Source of the DNA: Actinoplanes utahensis
GTDB lineage: Bacteria; Actinomycetota; Actinomycetes; Mycobacteriales; Micromonosporaceae
Assembly: GCF_016862455.1 (NCBI RefSeq)
Contig: NZ_BOMZ01000042.1
Location: 145,721-209,720 of the forward strand
Length of the DNA: 64,000 nucleotides
Direction of reading: 5' to 3'
A program made the position numbers and the translations under genes. Below the pieces are notes generated by a model. That model was not told the DNA's origin and made no database searches. It saw only the letters and a list, made by a program, of their open reading frames with translations. The first letter of the stretch is position 1; each line of letters starts with the position of its first letter. Positions 20,056 to 28,192 of this stretch are shown piece by piece.

Positions 20056-20591
20056 TTCGCGTCCCCCTCGGCCCGCTCGGGTCGCGCCGGCCGGAACAGC
20101 GCGAAGACGAGTGACACGTCCGGCAGCGACGGATCGGACCGCTCCCGGTACTCGTCCGCCAGGGCCTGCAACCGCGCACCCAGTTCCGCGAACTGCTCCT
20201 CGGTGAGCCGCAGATGCGCCATCCGTACGTGCCGCTCGCCATCCACCGGCGCGGCCTCCAGGTCCGCCACCGCATGCCGCATGAGCACGTCGGGGCCGCC
20301 CTCGCCCGGATCCGGCAGTTCGATGGACCGCGCGGCCATCGCGTAGTACCGCTCGGTGACCCCGCGGACCTTCCGCGTTCGGACCACCTTCACCAGGCCG
20401 GCCCGTTCCAGCAGCCGTACGTGGTAGCTGGAACTTCCCTTCGCGAGGCCCACGCGCTCGGCGATCTGCGTGATCGTCGCGGGCTCGAAGCGCAGCACGG
20501 CCATGATCCGGTGGCGGGTGAGGTTGGAGACGGCGCGGAGCTGCTCGTCCGTGGTGACGTGGAACGTATCGGGAAGATCGTCGGCAGGCAT
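20052..20591 (-). CDS. ArsR-like winged-helix transcriptional regulator
   Basis: 179 residues from ATG 20591. The HTH (about 16-80) has EQLRAVSNLTRHRIMAVL, ITQIAERVGLAKGSSSYHVR and LLERAGLVKVVRTRKV, typical of ArsR/HTH_20 proteins. A helical C-terminal domain probably senses ligand or dimerises. No metal-binding Cys cluster is seen, so an organic ligand is more likely. An upstream ATG (20633) is in frame, but the frame between them spells out a perfect 26-base palindrome better read as the operator, so the shorter start is chosen. The gene is first in an operon with the MFS exporter; autoregulation is inferred. Confidence 0.82.
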   Translation of the reverse strand: MPADDLPDTFHVTTDEQLRAVSNLTRHRIMAVLRFEPATITQIAERVGLAKGSSSYHVRLLERAGLVKVVRTRKVRGVTERYYAMAARSIELPDPGEGGPDVLMRHAVADLEAAPVDGERHVRMAHLRLTEEQFAELGARLQALADEYRERSDPSLPDVSLVFALFRPARPERAEGDAK

Positions 20592-20593
20592 GC

Positions 20594-20625
20594 GCCCAAT
20601 GGTCAACGTTTCTTGACCATTGGGC
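20594..20625. promoter_or_regulatory. Perfect 13-bp inverted repeat operator abutting the regulator start
   Basis: GCCCAATGGTCAA, a six-base spacer CGTTTC, then TTGACCATTGGGC. It ends three bases before the ATG of the ArsR-like gene, leaving no room for a ribosome site. This suggests a leaderless transcript or an overlapping longer start. Confidence 0.8.
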
Positions 20626-20676
20626 AACCGCATTTGGCGAAGACCCGCCCGCGGGAAGGGCGACGAGCCGGCGGGG

Positions 20677-21633
20677 CTAACCGTCGGCGGCGGTGCGGAG
20701 ACGGTCGGCGATCCGGCGGGCGGCGGCGAGCAGCTCGGGGCCGCCGAGGATGCGGTAGGGGTTGGGGATGGCGGTGAGCTGGTGGGCGTACCAGAAAGGA
20801 TTGTCGGTGGTGCCGGTCAGCAGGCTCGCGCCGGAACGGCCGAGGGCGGGCCGGAGAGCACCGAGGGCCGGGCTGATCCACTCGTGGATCTCGGCGGGTG
20901 AGGCCTCGATCAGGATTTCGGCGGTGTGCGCCCAGCCGGCGGCGAGGTGTTCGTCCAGGGCGGCGACCGGGTCCAGGCCGTCCGGTGGCCGGAAGGCGCC
21001 GGCCAGGATCTCGACGGCGGCGATACGGTCGATGCGGTAGGCGCGGCGGGCGGCGGCGGTGTGCGAGTGGCAGAGCAGGTACCACCGGCCGTGGCGGACG
21101 ACGATCGCCCACGGGTCCACTTCGGCGGTCCACTCCCGGCCGGTCCCGGTGCGGTAGTCCACCCGTACCCGCAAGCTCTGGGCGCAAGCCTGGACCAGCC
21201 CGGACGTGATCTCGGGGTCGGGCCGTGCGGCGGACCGGTCGGGTGCGGGCGCCGCGGTGTGCCGCATCGCCTCGACCTGGGCGCCCAACCGTTCCGGGAG
21301 GACCCGGACGATCTTGCCGAGGGCGCTGCCGACCGGATCGGCGGCGTCACCGGCCTGATGATGACCGTCCAGGACGGCCATGACCAGGCCGAGCGCCTCC
21401 GCCTGGGTGAAGATCAGCGGTGCGGGGCGGGCGCCGCGGCCGACGCGATAGCCGCCGTACGGTCCCCGCACCGACTCGATCGGGATGCCGGCCTCGCGCA
21501 GGATCGCGATGTAGCGGCGCGCGGCCCGCTCGGTGACGCCGCCCAGCCGCTCGGCGAGCCGGTCCGCGGTGATGCCGGGGCTGCCCTGCACGGCCTCGTA
21601 CGCCATCAGCGCCCGCGCCGTCGGACTCGCCAT
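20677..21633 (-). CDS. WYL-domain (YafY-type) transcriptional regulator
   Basis: 318 residues. An N-terminal HTH_11 (about 4-62: RALMAYEAVQGSPGITADRL and ERAARRYIAILREAGIPIE) is followed by PYGGYRVGRG and then a WYL domain (about 165-245: VRVDYRTGTGREWTAEVDPW and HGRWYLLCHSH). A WCX-like C-terminal domain completes it. WYL proteins are ligand- or nucleic-acid-sensing repressors. It is divergent from the DinB-family gene across 88 bases, a common pairing, so control of that gene is inferred. A longer open frame upstream is not supported by a ribosome site. Confidence 0.88.
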   Translation of the reverse strand: MASPTARALMAYEAVQGSPGITADRLAERLGGVTERAARRYIAILREAGIPIESVRGPYGGYRVGRGARPAPLIFTQAEALGLVMAVLDGHHQAGDAADPVGSALGKIVRVLPERLGAQVEAMRHTAAPAPDRSAARPDPEITSGLVQACAQSLRVRVDYRTGTGREWTAEVDPWAIVVRHGRWYLLCHSHTAAARRAYRIDRIAAVEILAGAFRPPDGLDPVAALDEHLAAGWAHTAEILIEASPAEIHEWISPALGALRPALGRSGASLLTGTTDNPFWYAHQLTAIPNPYRILGGPELLAAARRIADRLRTAADG

Positions 21634-21721
21634 CGGTGACCTCGATCCCGCGGAGGACTCCCCGGAAGAGGCTTGGGGAACCGGAAGCACATCGTCCGGA
21701 ACCGAGGTTACCGTTCGCGGC

Positions 21722-22252
21722 ATGATCCTGACGGAACCGCCCCTCGACGGCACCGAGGCCGAGACGCTGATCGGATCGCTGGAACGCCAGCGGCGCACGT
21801 TCATCTGGAAGGCCGGCGGCCTCGACCGGGCCGGGCTCGGCGCGACCGCCCCCGCCGGCACGATGACGCTGGGCGGGCTGATCAAGCATCTGGCCCTGGT
21901 CGAGGACATGTATTTCTCGATCCGGCTGGGCCGGGAACCGGCAGCCCTGTGGCGAGGCGTGGACTGGGACGCCGAACCGGACTGGGCATGGCGCAGCGCG
22001 GCGGACGACAGCCCGGCCGAGCTGTACGCCCTCTGGCACGACTGTGCCGCCAGGTCCCGCACGAACCTCGCCGCCGCCCTGGAGCGGGATGGCCTGGATC
22101 AGCCGGCCGGCGACACTGGGCCGGACGGCCGGGCGCCCCGTCTGCGGCGGGTGCTCATCGACGTGATCGAGGAGTACGCCCGGCACACCGGGCACGCGGA
22201 CCTGCTACGCGAGGCGGTCGACGGCCTGACCGGTGAGGACCCGCCGATTTAA
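21722..22252 (+). CDS. DinB-family (DUF664) protein
   Basis: 176 residues. Helical-bundle features are LIGSLERQRRTFIWKAGGLD, GGLIKHLALVEDMYFSIRLG (His of the metal site) and VLIDVIEEYARHTGHADLLR (second and third His), the three-His metal site of the DinB/YfiT fold. Some members are mycothiol-dependent or bacillithiol transferases, but DUF664 members mostly lack an assigned substrate. Cytoplasmic. The start sits just after CGTTCGCGGC without a strong ribosome site. It is divergent from the WYL regulator. It ends 19 bases before the convergent thioesterase gene. Confidence 0.85.
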   Translation: MILTEPPLDGTEAETLIGSLERQRRTFIWKAGGLDRAGLGATAPAGTMTLGGLIKHLALVEDMYFSIRLGREPAALWRGVDWDAEPDWAWRSAADDSPAELYALWHDCAARSRTNLAAALERDGLDQPAGDTGPDGRAPRLRRVLIDVIEEYARHTGHADLLREAVDGLTGEDPPI

Positions 22253-22271
22253 GCGGCGAGGACCCGCCGGT

Positions 22272-22784
22272 TCAGGCGGCCGGCAGGTCGAAGATCATGC
22301 AGCTGGATGTGGCGTGGGCGATCAGGCGGCCGGTCCCGTCGGTGATGCGGGCCTCGGCGAACGCGGTCCGCCTCCCCCGCTGCAGGACGGTGCCGGTGCA
22401 GGTGAGGCGGCCGGAGGCGATGGTCGCCGGGCGCAGGAACTTCACGTTGAGGTCCATGCTGGTGTAGCCCACCCCGGCCGGCAGGGTGCTGTGCACCGAG
22501 CAGGCGGCCGCGGTGTCGAGCAGGGTGGAGAGGATGCCGCCGTGCACGCTGCCGAGTGGGTTGTAGTGGAACTCCTGCGGCTCGAGCTCGAGGGTGACGG
22601 TGCCCTCCTCGGCGTGGATGCCCTCGCCGCCGATGAGGTGCATGACCGGCGGCGGCGGGAGCTCACCGGACGCCATGGCCCGCAGGATCTCCATGCCGCT
22701 GCGCCGGCCCAGCAGGTGGGCGTGCTCGGCGGGGTCGGTCCAGCCGAACGTGCGGGTACGGGTGTCATCCTGAGTCTGCGTCAT
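22272..22784 (-). CDS. PaaI-type hotdog thioesterase
   Basis: 170 residues. The core has FHYNPLGSVHGGILSTLLDT (about 85-104), where the Asn, His-Gly-Gly and Asp residues form the PaaI/4HBT active site, then MDLNVKFLRPA and ASGRLTCTGTVLQRGRRTAF. It should hydrolyse acyl-CoA thioesters, probably aromatic or medium chain. The start ATG 22784 is chosen because the upstream in-frame ATG would place the N-terminus inside the promoter shared with the divergent HxlR gene. Regulation by that HxlR protein is inferred. Confidence 0.87.
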   Translation of the reverse strand: MTQTQDDTRTRTFGWTDPAEHAHLLGRRSGMEILRAMASGELPPPPVMHLIGGEGIHAEEGTVTLELEPQEFHYNPLGSVHGGILSTLLDTAAACSVHSTLPAGVGYTSMDLNVKFLRPATIASGRLTCTGTVLQRGRRTAFAEARITDGTGRLIAHATSSCMIFDLPAA

Positions 22785-22840
22785 GGATGCAGGCTGGCAG
22801 AGCCTTGCTGCGTCTGTCAACGAGACTTAGCCTTCTTCAC

Positions 22841-23323
22841 ATGTTCCCGGAGACTCCCCCCGCCCCGCTGGATTGGTCCTTCGACAACTGCACCATCGAG
22901 CGGGCCATGGGCGTCCTCGGCGAGAAGTGGACCCTCGTCGTCCTGCGCGAGATCTTCACCGGCGTCCGCCGTTTCGAGGACATGCGGGTCCGCACCGGCA
23001 TCCCCCGCCAGGTCCTCACCAACCGCCTGTCGAGCCTGGTCGAGAACGGGGTGCTGCGCCGGGAGCCGTACCGGGAGCCGGGCGCCCGGGTCCGCCAGGA
23101 GTACCGGCTCACCCCGAAGGGCTTCGAGCTCTACCCGGTCCTGATGGCCCTGGCCGAGTGGGGCAACCGTTACCTGGCCGACCCCGAGGGTCCGCCCATC
23201 CAGTACGCCCATCGCGACTGCGGCGCCGAACTGCACCTGGAGATCGTCTGCGCCGACGGGCACGCCATCACGGAGAAACGCGAGGTGCAGCCCCGTCCCG
23301 GTCCGGGCGCTCAGCTTCGCTGA
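22841..23323 (+). CDS. HxlR-family transcriptional regulator
   Basis: 160 residues. HxlR signature: NCTIERAMGVLGEKWTLVVL, REIFTGVRRFEDMRVRTGIP, RQVLTNRLSSLVENGVLRRE and EYRLTPKGFELYPVLMALAE. HxlR proteins are MarR-like dimers answering to thiol/aldehyde or electrophile stress or quinones. An extra C-terminal part (about 115-155) has paired Cys residues (HRDC, VCADGH). ATG 22841 is used. It is divergent from the thioesterase gene over 56 bases. The 3' end overlaps the convergent N-acetyltransferase gene by 56 bases. Confidence 0.87.
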   Translation: MFPETPPAPLDWSFDNCTIERAMGVLGEKWTLVVLREIFTGVRRFEDMRVRTGIPRQVLTNRLSSLVENGVLRREPYREPGARVRQEYRLTPKGFELYPVLMALAEWGNRYLADPEGPPIQYAHRDCGAELHLEIVCADGHAITEKREVQPRPGPGAQLR

Positions 23324-24140
23324 CCCGCCGCCACAGGGTCTCCCGGTCGGCGGCGGAGAAGGTCAGCCCGAAGACCCCGGACAGCGCCTCGAAATAGGCT
23401 CCCGGCGTGGTCAGCTCGGCACGCGACGGGTCGGCGCCGACCCGCTTCAGGGTGCTGCCGCGCAGGATGTCGACGCCTGTCGCGTCCCGGCGCAGCACCG
23501 CCGGCACCCGCACGAACCCCGACTCCGGCGACGTGGACAGCTCCTCGTGCTTGGCGGCGAACTCCGACATCCGGGCCGGCTCGGACCGGAAGTCCATGCC
23601 GTGGAAGGTGCCGGACGGGTCGTGGTCGAACCGCCAGCCGCCCGGCTCCACGTCGGAGGGCCGCAGCGTGTACCGGAACGGCCCCTGCCGGTACTCCCCC
23701 GCGACCAGCGGCAACGGCCCGTGCAGCCCGTCGCCCATGCCCAGGTCGACGAGCCACTCCCCGTCGGGCGCCGCCGCCGACGGCAGGCCGGTGACCGTGA
23801 GGACGAGGTGGCTGGCGTTCGCCCCGGCCGGGTCCTCGGGCCGCCCCTGCACCCCGCCGACGTGGCGGGTGACGGTGTAACCCAGCGCCCGCAGCAGCGC
23901 CGAGAAGGCCCCGTTCAGGTGGAAGCAGTAGCCGCCGCGCCCGGCCACCACCCGCCGCAGCGACTCGGCCGGGCAGACCGTGGTGGGGCGGCCCAGCTGG
24001 ATCTCCAGACATTCGTACGGCACGCGCTCGGCGTGCGCCCGGTGCAGCCTGTCCAGGGCTTCGGCGCTCGGCCGGTGACCGGCCAGCTCGGGCAGGCCGA
24101 GCCGGGTGAGATAACCGGGGACATCGATGGTGTCGGGCAT
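23268..24140 (-). CDS. nat: Arylamine N-acetyltransferase
   Basis: 290 residues. The NAT catalytic triad is visible: Cys in RGGYCFHLN (about 69-77), His in ASHLVL (about 110) and Asp in WLVDLGMGD (about 129). The first third is the helical domain (PGYLTRLGLPELAGHRPS, LHRAHAERVPYECLEIQLG). NATs transfer acetyl from acetyl-CoA to arylamines, hydrazines or amide-synthase substrates. RGGYC is followed by FHLN rather than the common FELN or FEHN, a mild oddity next to the nucleophile. Cytoplasmic; convergent with the HxlR gene, overlapping it by 56 bases. Confidence 0.9.
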   Translation of the reverse strand: MPDTIDVPGYLTRLGLPELAGHRPSAEALDRLHRAHAERVPYECLEIQLGRPTTVCPAESLRRVVAGRGGYCFHLNGAFSALLRALGYTVTRHVGGVQGRPEDPAGANASHLVLTVTGLPSAAAPDGEWLVDLGMGDGLHGPLPLVAGEYRQGPFRYTLRPSDVEPGGWRFDHDPSGTFHGMDFRSEPARMSEFAAKHEELSTSPESGFVRVPAVLRRDATGVDILRGSTLKRVGADPSRAELTTPGAYFEALSGVFGLTFSAADRETLWRRVSEAERPDRDGAAPRVSP

Positions 24141-24223
24141 GCCGACACGCTAACGCGGTGTCCACGAACGTTCGCCGGCTCTAGGCTTGCTTTGCGCCTA
24201 GCGTCGTCTATAAAGTGGTCGCA

Positions 24224-24436
24224 TGCCTAGGCAGCGGGTGGAGGGTGCCGGTCCGGTGGTGCATCGCACCGCCCGGATCAGCCTGCGCCTCACGCGCGCA
24301 GCGGCAGCGATGTTTCGGTCTGCTGCGCTCCGCCGGTGACGTGTGGGCCTGCGTCCTGGAGATCAACGCTTGGCGGCGGCGGCGCGGTGACAAGCCGGTG
24401 GCCGGCTACCAGGACTTGTGCCGTCTGCTGTCCGAG
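24224..24436 (+). pseudogene. N-terminal remnant of a tnpB (IS200/IS605/IS607-type) gene, frameshifted
   Basis: One frame from ATG 24224 reads VVHRTARISLRLT, then a +2 shift near 24295 gives RCFGLLRSAGDVWACVLEIN and RRRRGDKPVAGYQDLCRLL. This is the N-terminal region of actinobacterial TnpB proteins (about 400 residues when intact). The homology stops near 24436 and nothing of the RuvC domain or zinc finger follows. So this is a frameshifted, truncated relic. No terminal repeats or omegaRNA region are recognisable. The second frame runs in phase into the SUFU-domain gene, so an automatic annotation could fuse the two. Confidence 0.75.
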
Positions 24437-24496
24437 TCCAACCCGGTGAACGTAGGTGGACACCGCACTAGCCAACGGGTACGACATGATCATTGG

Positions 24497-25057
24497 GTGG
24501 CGAAACTGATCGAACACCTGGAGTCGTACCTCGGAACCATCCAGGGCGGCTATTCCGGCGACGAGAGAACGCCGGAGGGCGTCGGGGTCGTCTCGTTCGG
24601 CCCGGACGTGCCGTTGCCCGGCGTTCTCACCCTGACGACCCTGGGTCTCTCCCGGCACCACCTGAGCCTGCCGGACGGCGGTCACGTACACCAGGAACTG
24701 CTGATGCACGTGACCGGCGAGGACGAGGCGTACATTCCCTCGGCGCTGTGGGCCATCGCGAGCCGGATGATCGAGCGCGGCTGGGCGCTGCCGCACGGCC
24801 AGGTGATCACGAGCGGTCCGGTGGTGCCGGGGGCGACGGTCACCGGGCTGCTGGCGATCAACCCGATGTTCCTGCCGAGCGGGTTCGCGGTCTGCGAGGG
24901 CATCGAGGAGGACACCGCGGCGGTCGTCGTCTGGCTGGCCCCGCTCACCGCCGAGGAGATCGCCTTCGCCAAGGAGCACGGCGGGGAGGCGCTGGTGGAG
25001 ATCTTCACCGAGCACGAGACGAACCTCTCCGACCTGCGGCGCGACGGTGCCACTTAA
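24497..25057 (+). CDS. Suppressor-of-fused (SUFU) domain protein
   Basis: 186 residues from GTG 24497. The SUFU fold is suggested by AKLIEHLESYLGTIQGGYSG, VVSFGPDVPLPGVLTLTTLG, LSRHHLSLPDGGHVHQELLM and the C-terminal LAPLTAEEIAFAKEHGGEAL and IFTEHETNLSDLRR. In bacteria this domain is common in polymorphic-toxin immunity proteins and in stand-alone proteins of unknown role. No toxin gene is adjacent. The tnpB relic in the same frame directly upstream is not part of it. It ends 9 bases before an MFS gene, probably co-transcribed with it. Confidence 0.8.
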   Translation: MAKLIEHLESYLGTIQGGYSGDERTPEGVGVVSFGPDVPLPGVLTLTTLGLSRHHLSLPDGGHVHQELLMHVTGEDEAYIPSALWAIASRMIERGWALPHGQVITSGPVVPGATVTGLLAINPMFLPSGFAVCEGIEEDTAAVVVWLAPLTAEEIAFAKEHGGEALVEIFTEHETNLSDLRRDGAT

Positions 25058-25066
25058 GATCCGCGA

Positions 25067-26269
25067 GTGACGGTCAGTGACATCGCCCGGCGCCGGCCGG
25101 TCATCACCCTGCTGGTCGTGTGCCAGAGCAGCATCGGGCTGATCTTCGGCGGGATCGGGCTGTTCCTGCCGGTGATCCGCACCGACCTGGGGATCAGCTT
25201 CACCGAGGCGGGCACCCTGGCGGCGGCGAGCAACCTGACGTACGCGCTGATGCAGATCCCGTCGGGATATCTGGCCGACCGGTTCACGCCGCGCCGGCTG
25301 TTCCTGATCGGGATGCTGGGCATGAACGTCCTGGCGGCGCTGTTCGCGGTGCTCGACTCGTACCCCCTGTTGTTGATCGATCAGGCCTTGGCCGGGGTGT
25401 TCCGCGCCCTGGTGTTCATGCCCGGCATGCTGCTGATGACCGGTTTGTTCCCGCCGGGCCGGCGAGCCACCGCGATGGGCCTGTACGTGGTCGGCGGCTT
25501 CTCGTCGAACATCCTGCTCAGCCTGGTCGGCCCGCTGCTGGTCGGCCCGCTCGGCTGGCGCCTGCTGTTCGCGCTGTTCGCCGGGTTCGGCCTGCTCACC
25601 CTGGTCCTCTATCGGTTCCTGGCCGGACCCGCGGCGAGAGAGCCCGCACGGAGCCCGGCCCGGTTCAGCGAGCTTCCCGGCCTGCTCCGGCAGCGGATCG
25701 TGCAGTTGACCGCGGTCGTCCAGTTCACCCGGCTGGCCGTCGCGCAGGGTTTCACCTTCTGGCTGCCGACCTACCTCGTCGTCGACCGCGGTCAGTCGCT
25801 GGCCACCGCCGGTCTGGTCGCGGCGCTGGCCTCGGCGATCAGCGCGCCGGTCAACTACCTGGGCGGATACCTCTCCGACCGGATCGGCCGGCCGCTGCTG
25901 ATCATCGGCGTCTCGCTGAGCGTGCTGACCGCCGGGCTGGCGCTGCTCACCTACGTGCCCGGCATGCTCGGGGTGCTCGGCGTGGTGGCGCTGATCTCGG
26001 TGTCGATCCAGGTGTACTTCGGGCCGCTGTTCGCGCTGCCGCTGCAGGTGCTCGGGGATCGCAACGCCGGCCTGATCAGCGGTCTCGGCAACTTCTGGGC
26101 CAATCTCGGCGGCTTCGCGTTCGTGTACGCGCTGGGCGCGGTCAAGGACGTCACCGACTCGTTCCGGGCCGGGTTCGTCAGCCTGGCCGTGCTCTGCGTG
26201 GTGGCGCTGGTCGCCGCCCGGCTGACCCGGCCGCTCCTCGCCGGTGCGCATGGGAGCGCTCCCCAGTAA
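25067..26269 (+). CDS. MFS transporter
   Basis: 400 residues, about twelve membrane helices. Motif A-like loops GYLADRFTPRRLFLIGMLG and GYLSDRIGRPLLIIGVSLS occur in both halves, and FWLPTYLVVDRGQSLATAGL lies at the start of the second half. It resembles the organic-acid/nitrate-type MFS_1 group, but the substrate cannot be assigned. GTG start 25067. It follows the SUFU gene closely and is followed by a small membrane-protein gene after 9 bases. Confidence 0.87.
   Translation: MTVSDIARRRPVITLLVVCQSSIGLIFGGIGLFLPVIRTDLGISFTEAGTLAAASNLTYALMQIPSGYLADRFTPRRLFLIGMLGMNVLAALFAVLDSYPLLLIDQALAGVFRALVFMPGMLLMTGLFPPGRRATAMGLYVVGGFSSNILLSLVGPLLVGPLGWRLLFALFAGFGLLTLVLYRFLAGPAAREPARSPARFSELPGLLRQRIVQLTAVVQFTRLAVAQGFTFWLPTYLVVDRGQSLATAGLVAALASAISAPVNYLGGYLSDRIGRPLLIIGVSLSVLTAGLALLTYVPGMLGVLGVVALISVSIQVYFGPLFALPLQVLGDRNAGLISGLGNFWANLGGFAFVYALGAVKDVTDSFRAGFVSLAVLCVVALVAARLTRPLLAGAHGSAPQ
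26251..26264. promoter_or_regulatory. CebR/LacI-type box, 13 of 14 matches
   Basis: TGGGAGCGCTCCCC at the end of the MFS gene, 15 bases before the next gene. It matches 13 of 14 bases of the perfect box at 62848. It could be a real operator for the downstream gene or a coding coincidence. Confidence 0.35.
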
Positions 26270-26278
26270 GCTGCGCGG

Positions 26279-26671
26279 ATGGCCCTGCTCCTCGACGCCG
26301 CGAACATCATCGGCGGCCTGCTGCTCGCGATCCCGCTGCTGGGACGCTTCCCCGCGATCGGCCGCGCGATCGGGCACATCACCCGGTGGCGCTGGCTGAT
26401 CGGCATCGTCGCGCTGGTCGCCGGCGGCTACTACCTGATCGTGCACCTGATCTCCGGGCCGCACCTGTTCCACTTCGAGGTGGTCGGCATCGCGGTCGGC
26501 GTCATCCTGGCCTGGGAGCGGCTGACCAACAAGCGGCCGCTGGTCCCGGCCGGCGCCCCTGGTGCGCCGCAGCCCGCCCCGGCCGAGATCTCCGGAACCC
26601 CGCTGATCATCGCGATCTTCGGCATCATCGCGATCATCGTCGGCCTGCAGGGCCTGCTGACCCCGAACTAG
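26279..26671 (+). CDS. Small membrane protein, unknown function
   Basis: 130 residues. Three or four hydrophobic segments: ANIIGGLLLAIPLLG (7-21), WLIGIVALVAGGYYLIVHLI (about 39-58), VVGIAVGVILAWE (about 68-80) and LIIAIFGIIAIIVGLQGLL at the C-terminus, separated by a Pro/Ala-rich loop (GAPGAPQPAPAE). I do not recognise the family. It follows the MFS gene by 9 bases. ATG start; no strong ribosome site, so it is probably coupled to the upstream gene. Confidence 0.65.
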   Translation: MALLLDAANIIGGLLLAIPLLGRFPAIGRAIGHITRWRWLIGIVALVAGGYYLIVHLISGPHLFHFEVVGIAVGVILAWERLTNKRPLVPAGAPGAPQPAPAEISGTPLIIAIFGIIAIIVGLQGLLTPN

Positions 26672-26843
26672 ACCGGGCCGACGCCGGCTTACGGCGGTTC
26701 GCCCGCTTCCGGTCCGCGGCGGTTCTCTCCCACCACGCTCCGGTACGGGCCACACAACGTCCCGTGCCTCGCGGCGACAACGGCAGGCATCCCCTCCCGG
26801 CCGCCCCTCGGGTGCGCGTCATGCATGCCCGTCCGGGTCACCC

Positions 26844-26900
26844 CCGGCTGGTTGTGGTTGCTGTCTCAGCTGCGCCGAGACAGCAGCCACAACCAGCCGG
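26844..26900. terminator. 24-bp near-perfect hairpin between convergent genes
   Basis: The left arm 26844-26867 pairs with 26877-26900, with one G-T type mismatch and a 9-base loop (AGCTGCGCC). It sits 20 bases beyond the stop of the FAD-monooxygenase gene and about 170 bases beyond the membrane-protein gene. It very probably ends both transcripts. Confidence 0.8.
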
Positions 26901-26920
26901 ACAGAACCGGCACCGGCCTG

Positions 26921-28018
26921 CTACGGCGTGGGGAACGGGTGCCGCAGGGTCGCGTACGTCTCCCGGTAGGTCTTCGGGCCGATCACCGGCAGCACCAGGT
27001 CCCGCAGCCACACCGGCAGCGCCGCGGCCCGCGCGAACCGGTCCGTCGCCGCCCGCACGTGCGCCACCCGCTCCCGGCGCAGCCCTTCGTAGGCGGCGCC
27101 GACGGTATCCCAGTCCGCACCGGCGAGGAGGTCCGCCAGGACCAGGCCGTCCTCGACGGCGAGCGCCGCGCCCTGCGCCCACACCGGGGCGGTCGCGTGG
27201 GCGGCGTCCCCGACGAGCACGCAGCGTCCCGCCGACCAGGTCCCGGTGCGGACCTCTTCGATCGGCGAGTGGTAGAGGTCGGTCAGCCCGTCCAGGACCT
27301 CGCGGACCGGCCGTGGATAGGACCGGAACGTGTCGTGCAGCCAGGACACGTCCGAGCTGACCGCGCGGCCGCCGGTCGCGGACGCGTACCCGTACACCTG
27401 ATCGTCGTCGACCGGGATCAACAGGATCGCGCCGCCCGAGCCGCTCCACACCGTCCAGCAGCCGACTCCCGGGTTCGGCGCCATGAACCGCCAGCTCGCC
27501 GCGCTGAGCAGCGACTCCCGGATGCCGTCGCCGCCGATCGCGCCGGTCCGGACCACCGAACGCACCCCGTCGGCGCCGGCCACGAACCCGAAGTGCTGCC
27601 GGGTGTCGTCGCCGAAGCTCACCTCGGCCCCACCGGCCACCGGGCGCACCGCGGTGACCTCGACCGGCCGCCGCACCGGCACGTCGAGCCCGTCGGCGAG
27701 AAGAGCGAGGAGATCCGAGCGGCGTACGCACCTGGGGCGTGCCTCCGGACCCCAGAACGCGTCCTCGTCGACGGCGAACAGCAGCCGGTCCTTCCTGGTC
27801 CGGTACTCCCGCCGGCCGGTCGGCCGCCCCAGCTTCTGCAGCCCGTCCGCGAGCCCGAGCGCCGCGAACGCCGCCACCGCGTTGCCCGGCAGGTTGATCG
27901 CCAGCCCGCCGCCGGCGGCGGGACTCCGCTCGGCCACGGTCACCGGCACGTCCCGCCGCCGCAGCGCCCGCGCCAGGGCGAGTCCCGCGATGCCACCGCC
28001 GACCACAAGTACGTCCAT
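26921..28018 (-). CDS. FAD-dependent monooxygenase (PHBH/UbiH-type)
   Basis: 365 residues. FAD motifs are MDVLVVGGGIAGLALARALR at the N-terminus (GxGxxG), a middle DG motif (AGADGVRSVVR, about 155) and GRCVLVGDAAHATAPVWAQG (GD motif, about 270). It is a class-A flavoprotein that hydroxylates aromatic or polyketide-like substrates with NAD(P)H and O2. The substrate is unknown. No signal peptide. The ATG at 28018 begins right at the Rossmann strand; an upstream in-frame start would add a non-conserved segment. No partner gene is adjacent, so it stands alone between two terminators. Confidence 0.87.
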   Translation of the reverse strand: MDVLVVGGGIAGLALARALRRRDVPVTVAERSPAAGGGLAINLPGNAVAAFAALGLADGLQKLGRPTGRREYRTRKDRLLFAVDEDAFWGPEARPRCVRRSDLLALLADGLDVPVRRPVEVTAVRPVAGGAEVSFGDDTRQHFGFVAGADGVRSVVRTGAIGGDGIRESLLSAASWRFMAPNPGVGCWTVWSGSGGAILLIPVDDDQVYGYASATGGRAVSSDVSWLHDTFRSYPRPVREVLDGLTDLYHSPIEEVRTGTWSAGRCVLVGDAAHATAPVWAQGAALAVEDGLVLADLLAGADWDTVGAAYEGLRRERVAHVRAATDRFARAAALPVWLRDLVLPVIGPKTYRETYATLRHPFPTP

Positions 28019-28161
28019 GACCCACCAGGCTGCCGTCAATCGACCGCTATCGGTGGCTGATGCCAAAAATCAGACAGTGTGGGTACGGATGCACGCCATG
28101 CCGGCCTGGCGCCGGCCGAGGTCATGACTCGCTGCCGGCACGGTCGTCCGGGATCCGAGCA

Positions 28162-28185
28162 GCCGGGCGGTCGGCGCCGCCCGGC
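28162..28185 (-). terminator. 9-bp GC hairpin after the secreted EEP gene
   Basis: GCCGGGCGG, loop TCGGCG, CCGCCCGGC, starting 8 bases beyond the stop of the minus-strand EEP-family gene. Confidence 0.7.
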
Positions 28186-28192
28186 CGTTCGA

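Noticed and set aside
24215..25057. One 280-residue protein joining TnpB-like and SUFU-like parts
   Set aside because: The first part starts within a shifted transposase frame and the second has its own GTG start and family length; a chance in-phase junction is simpler.
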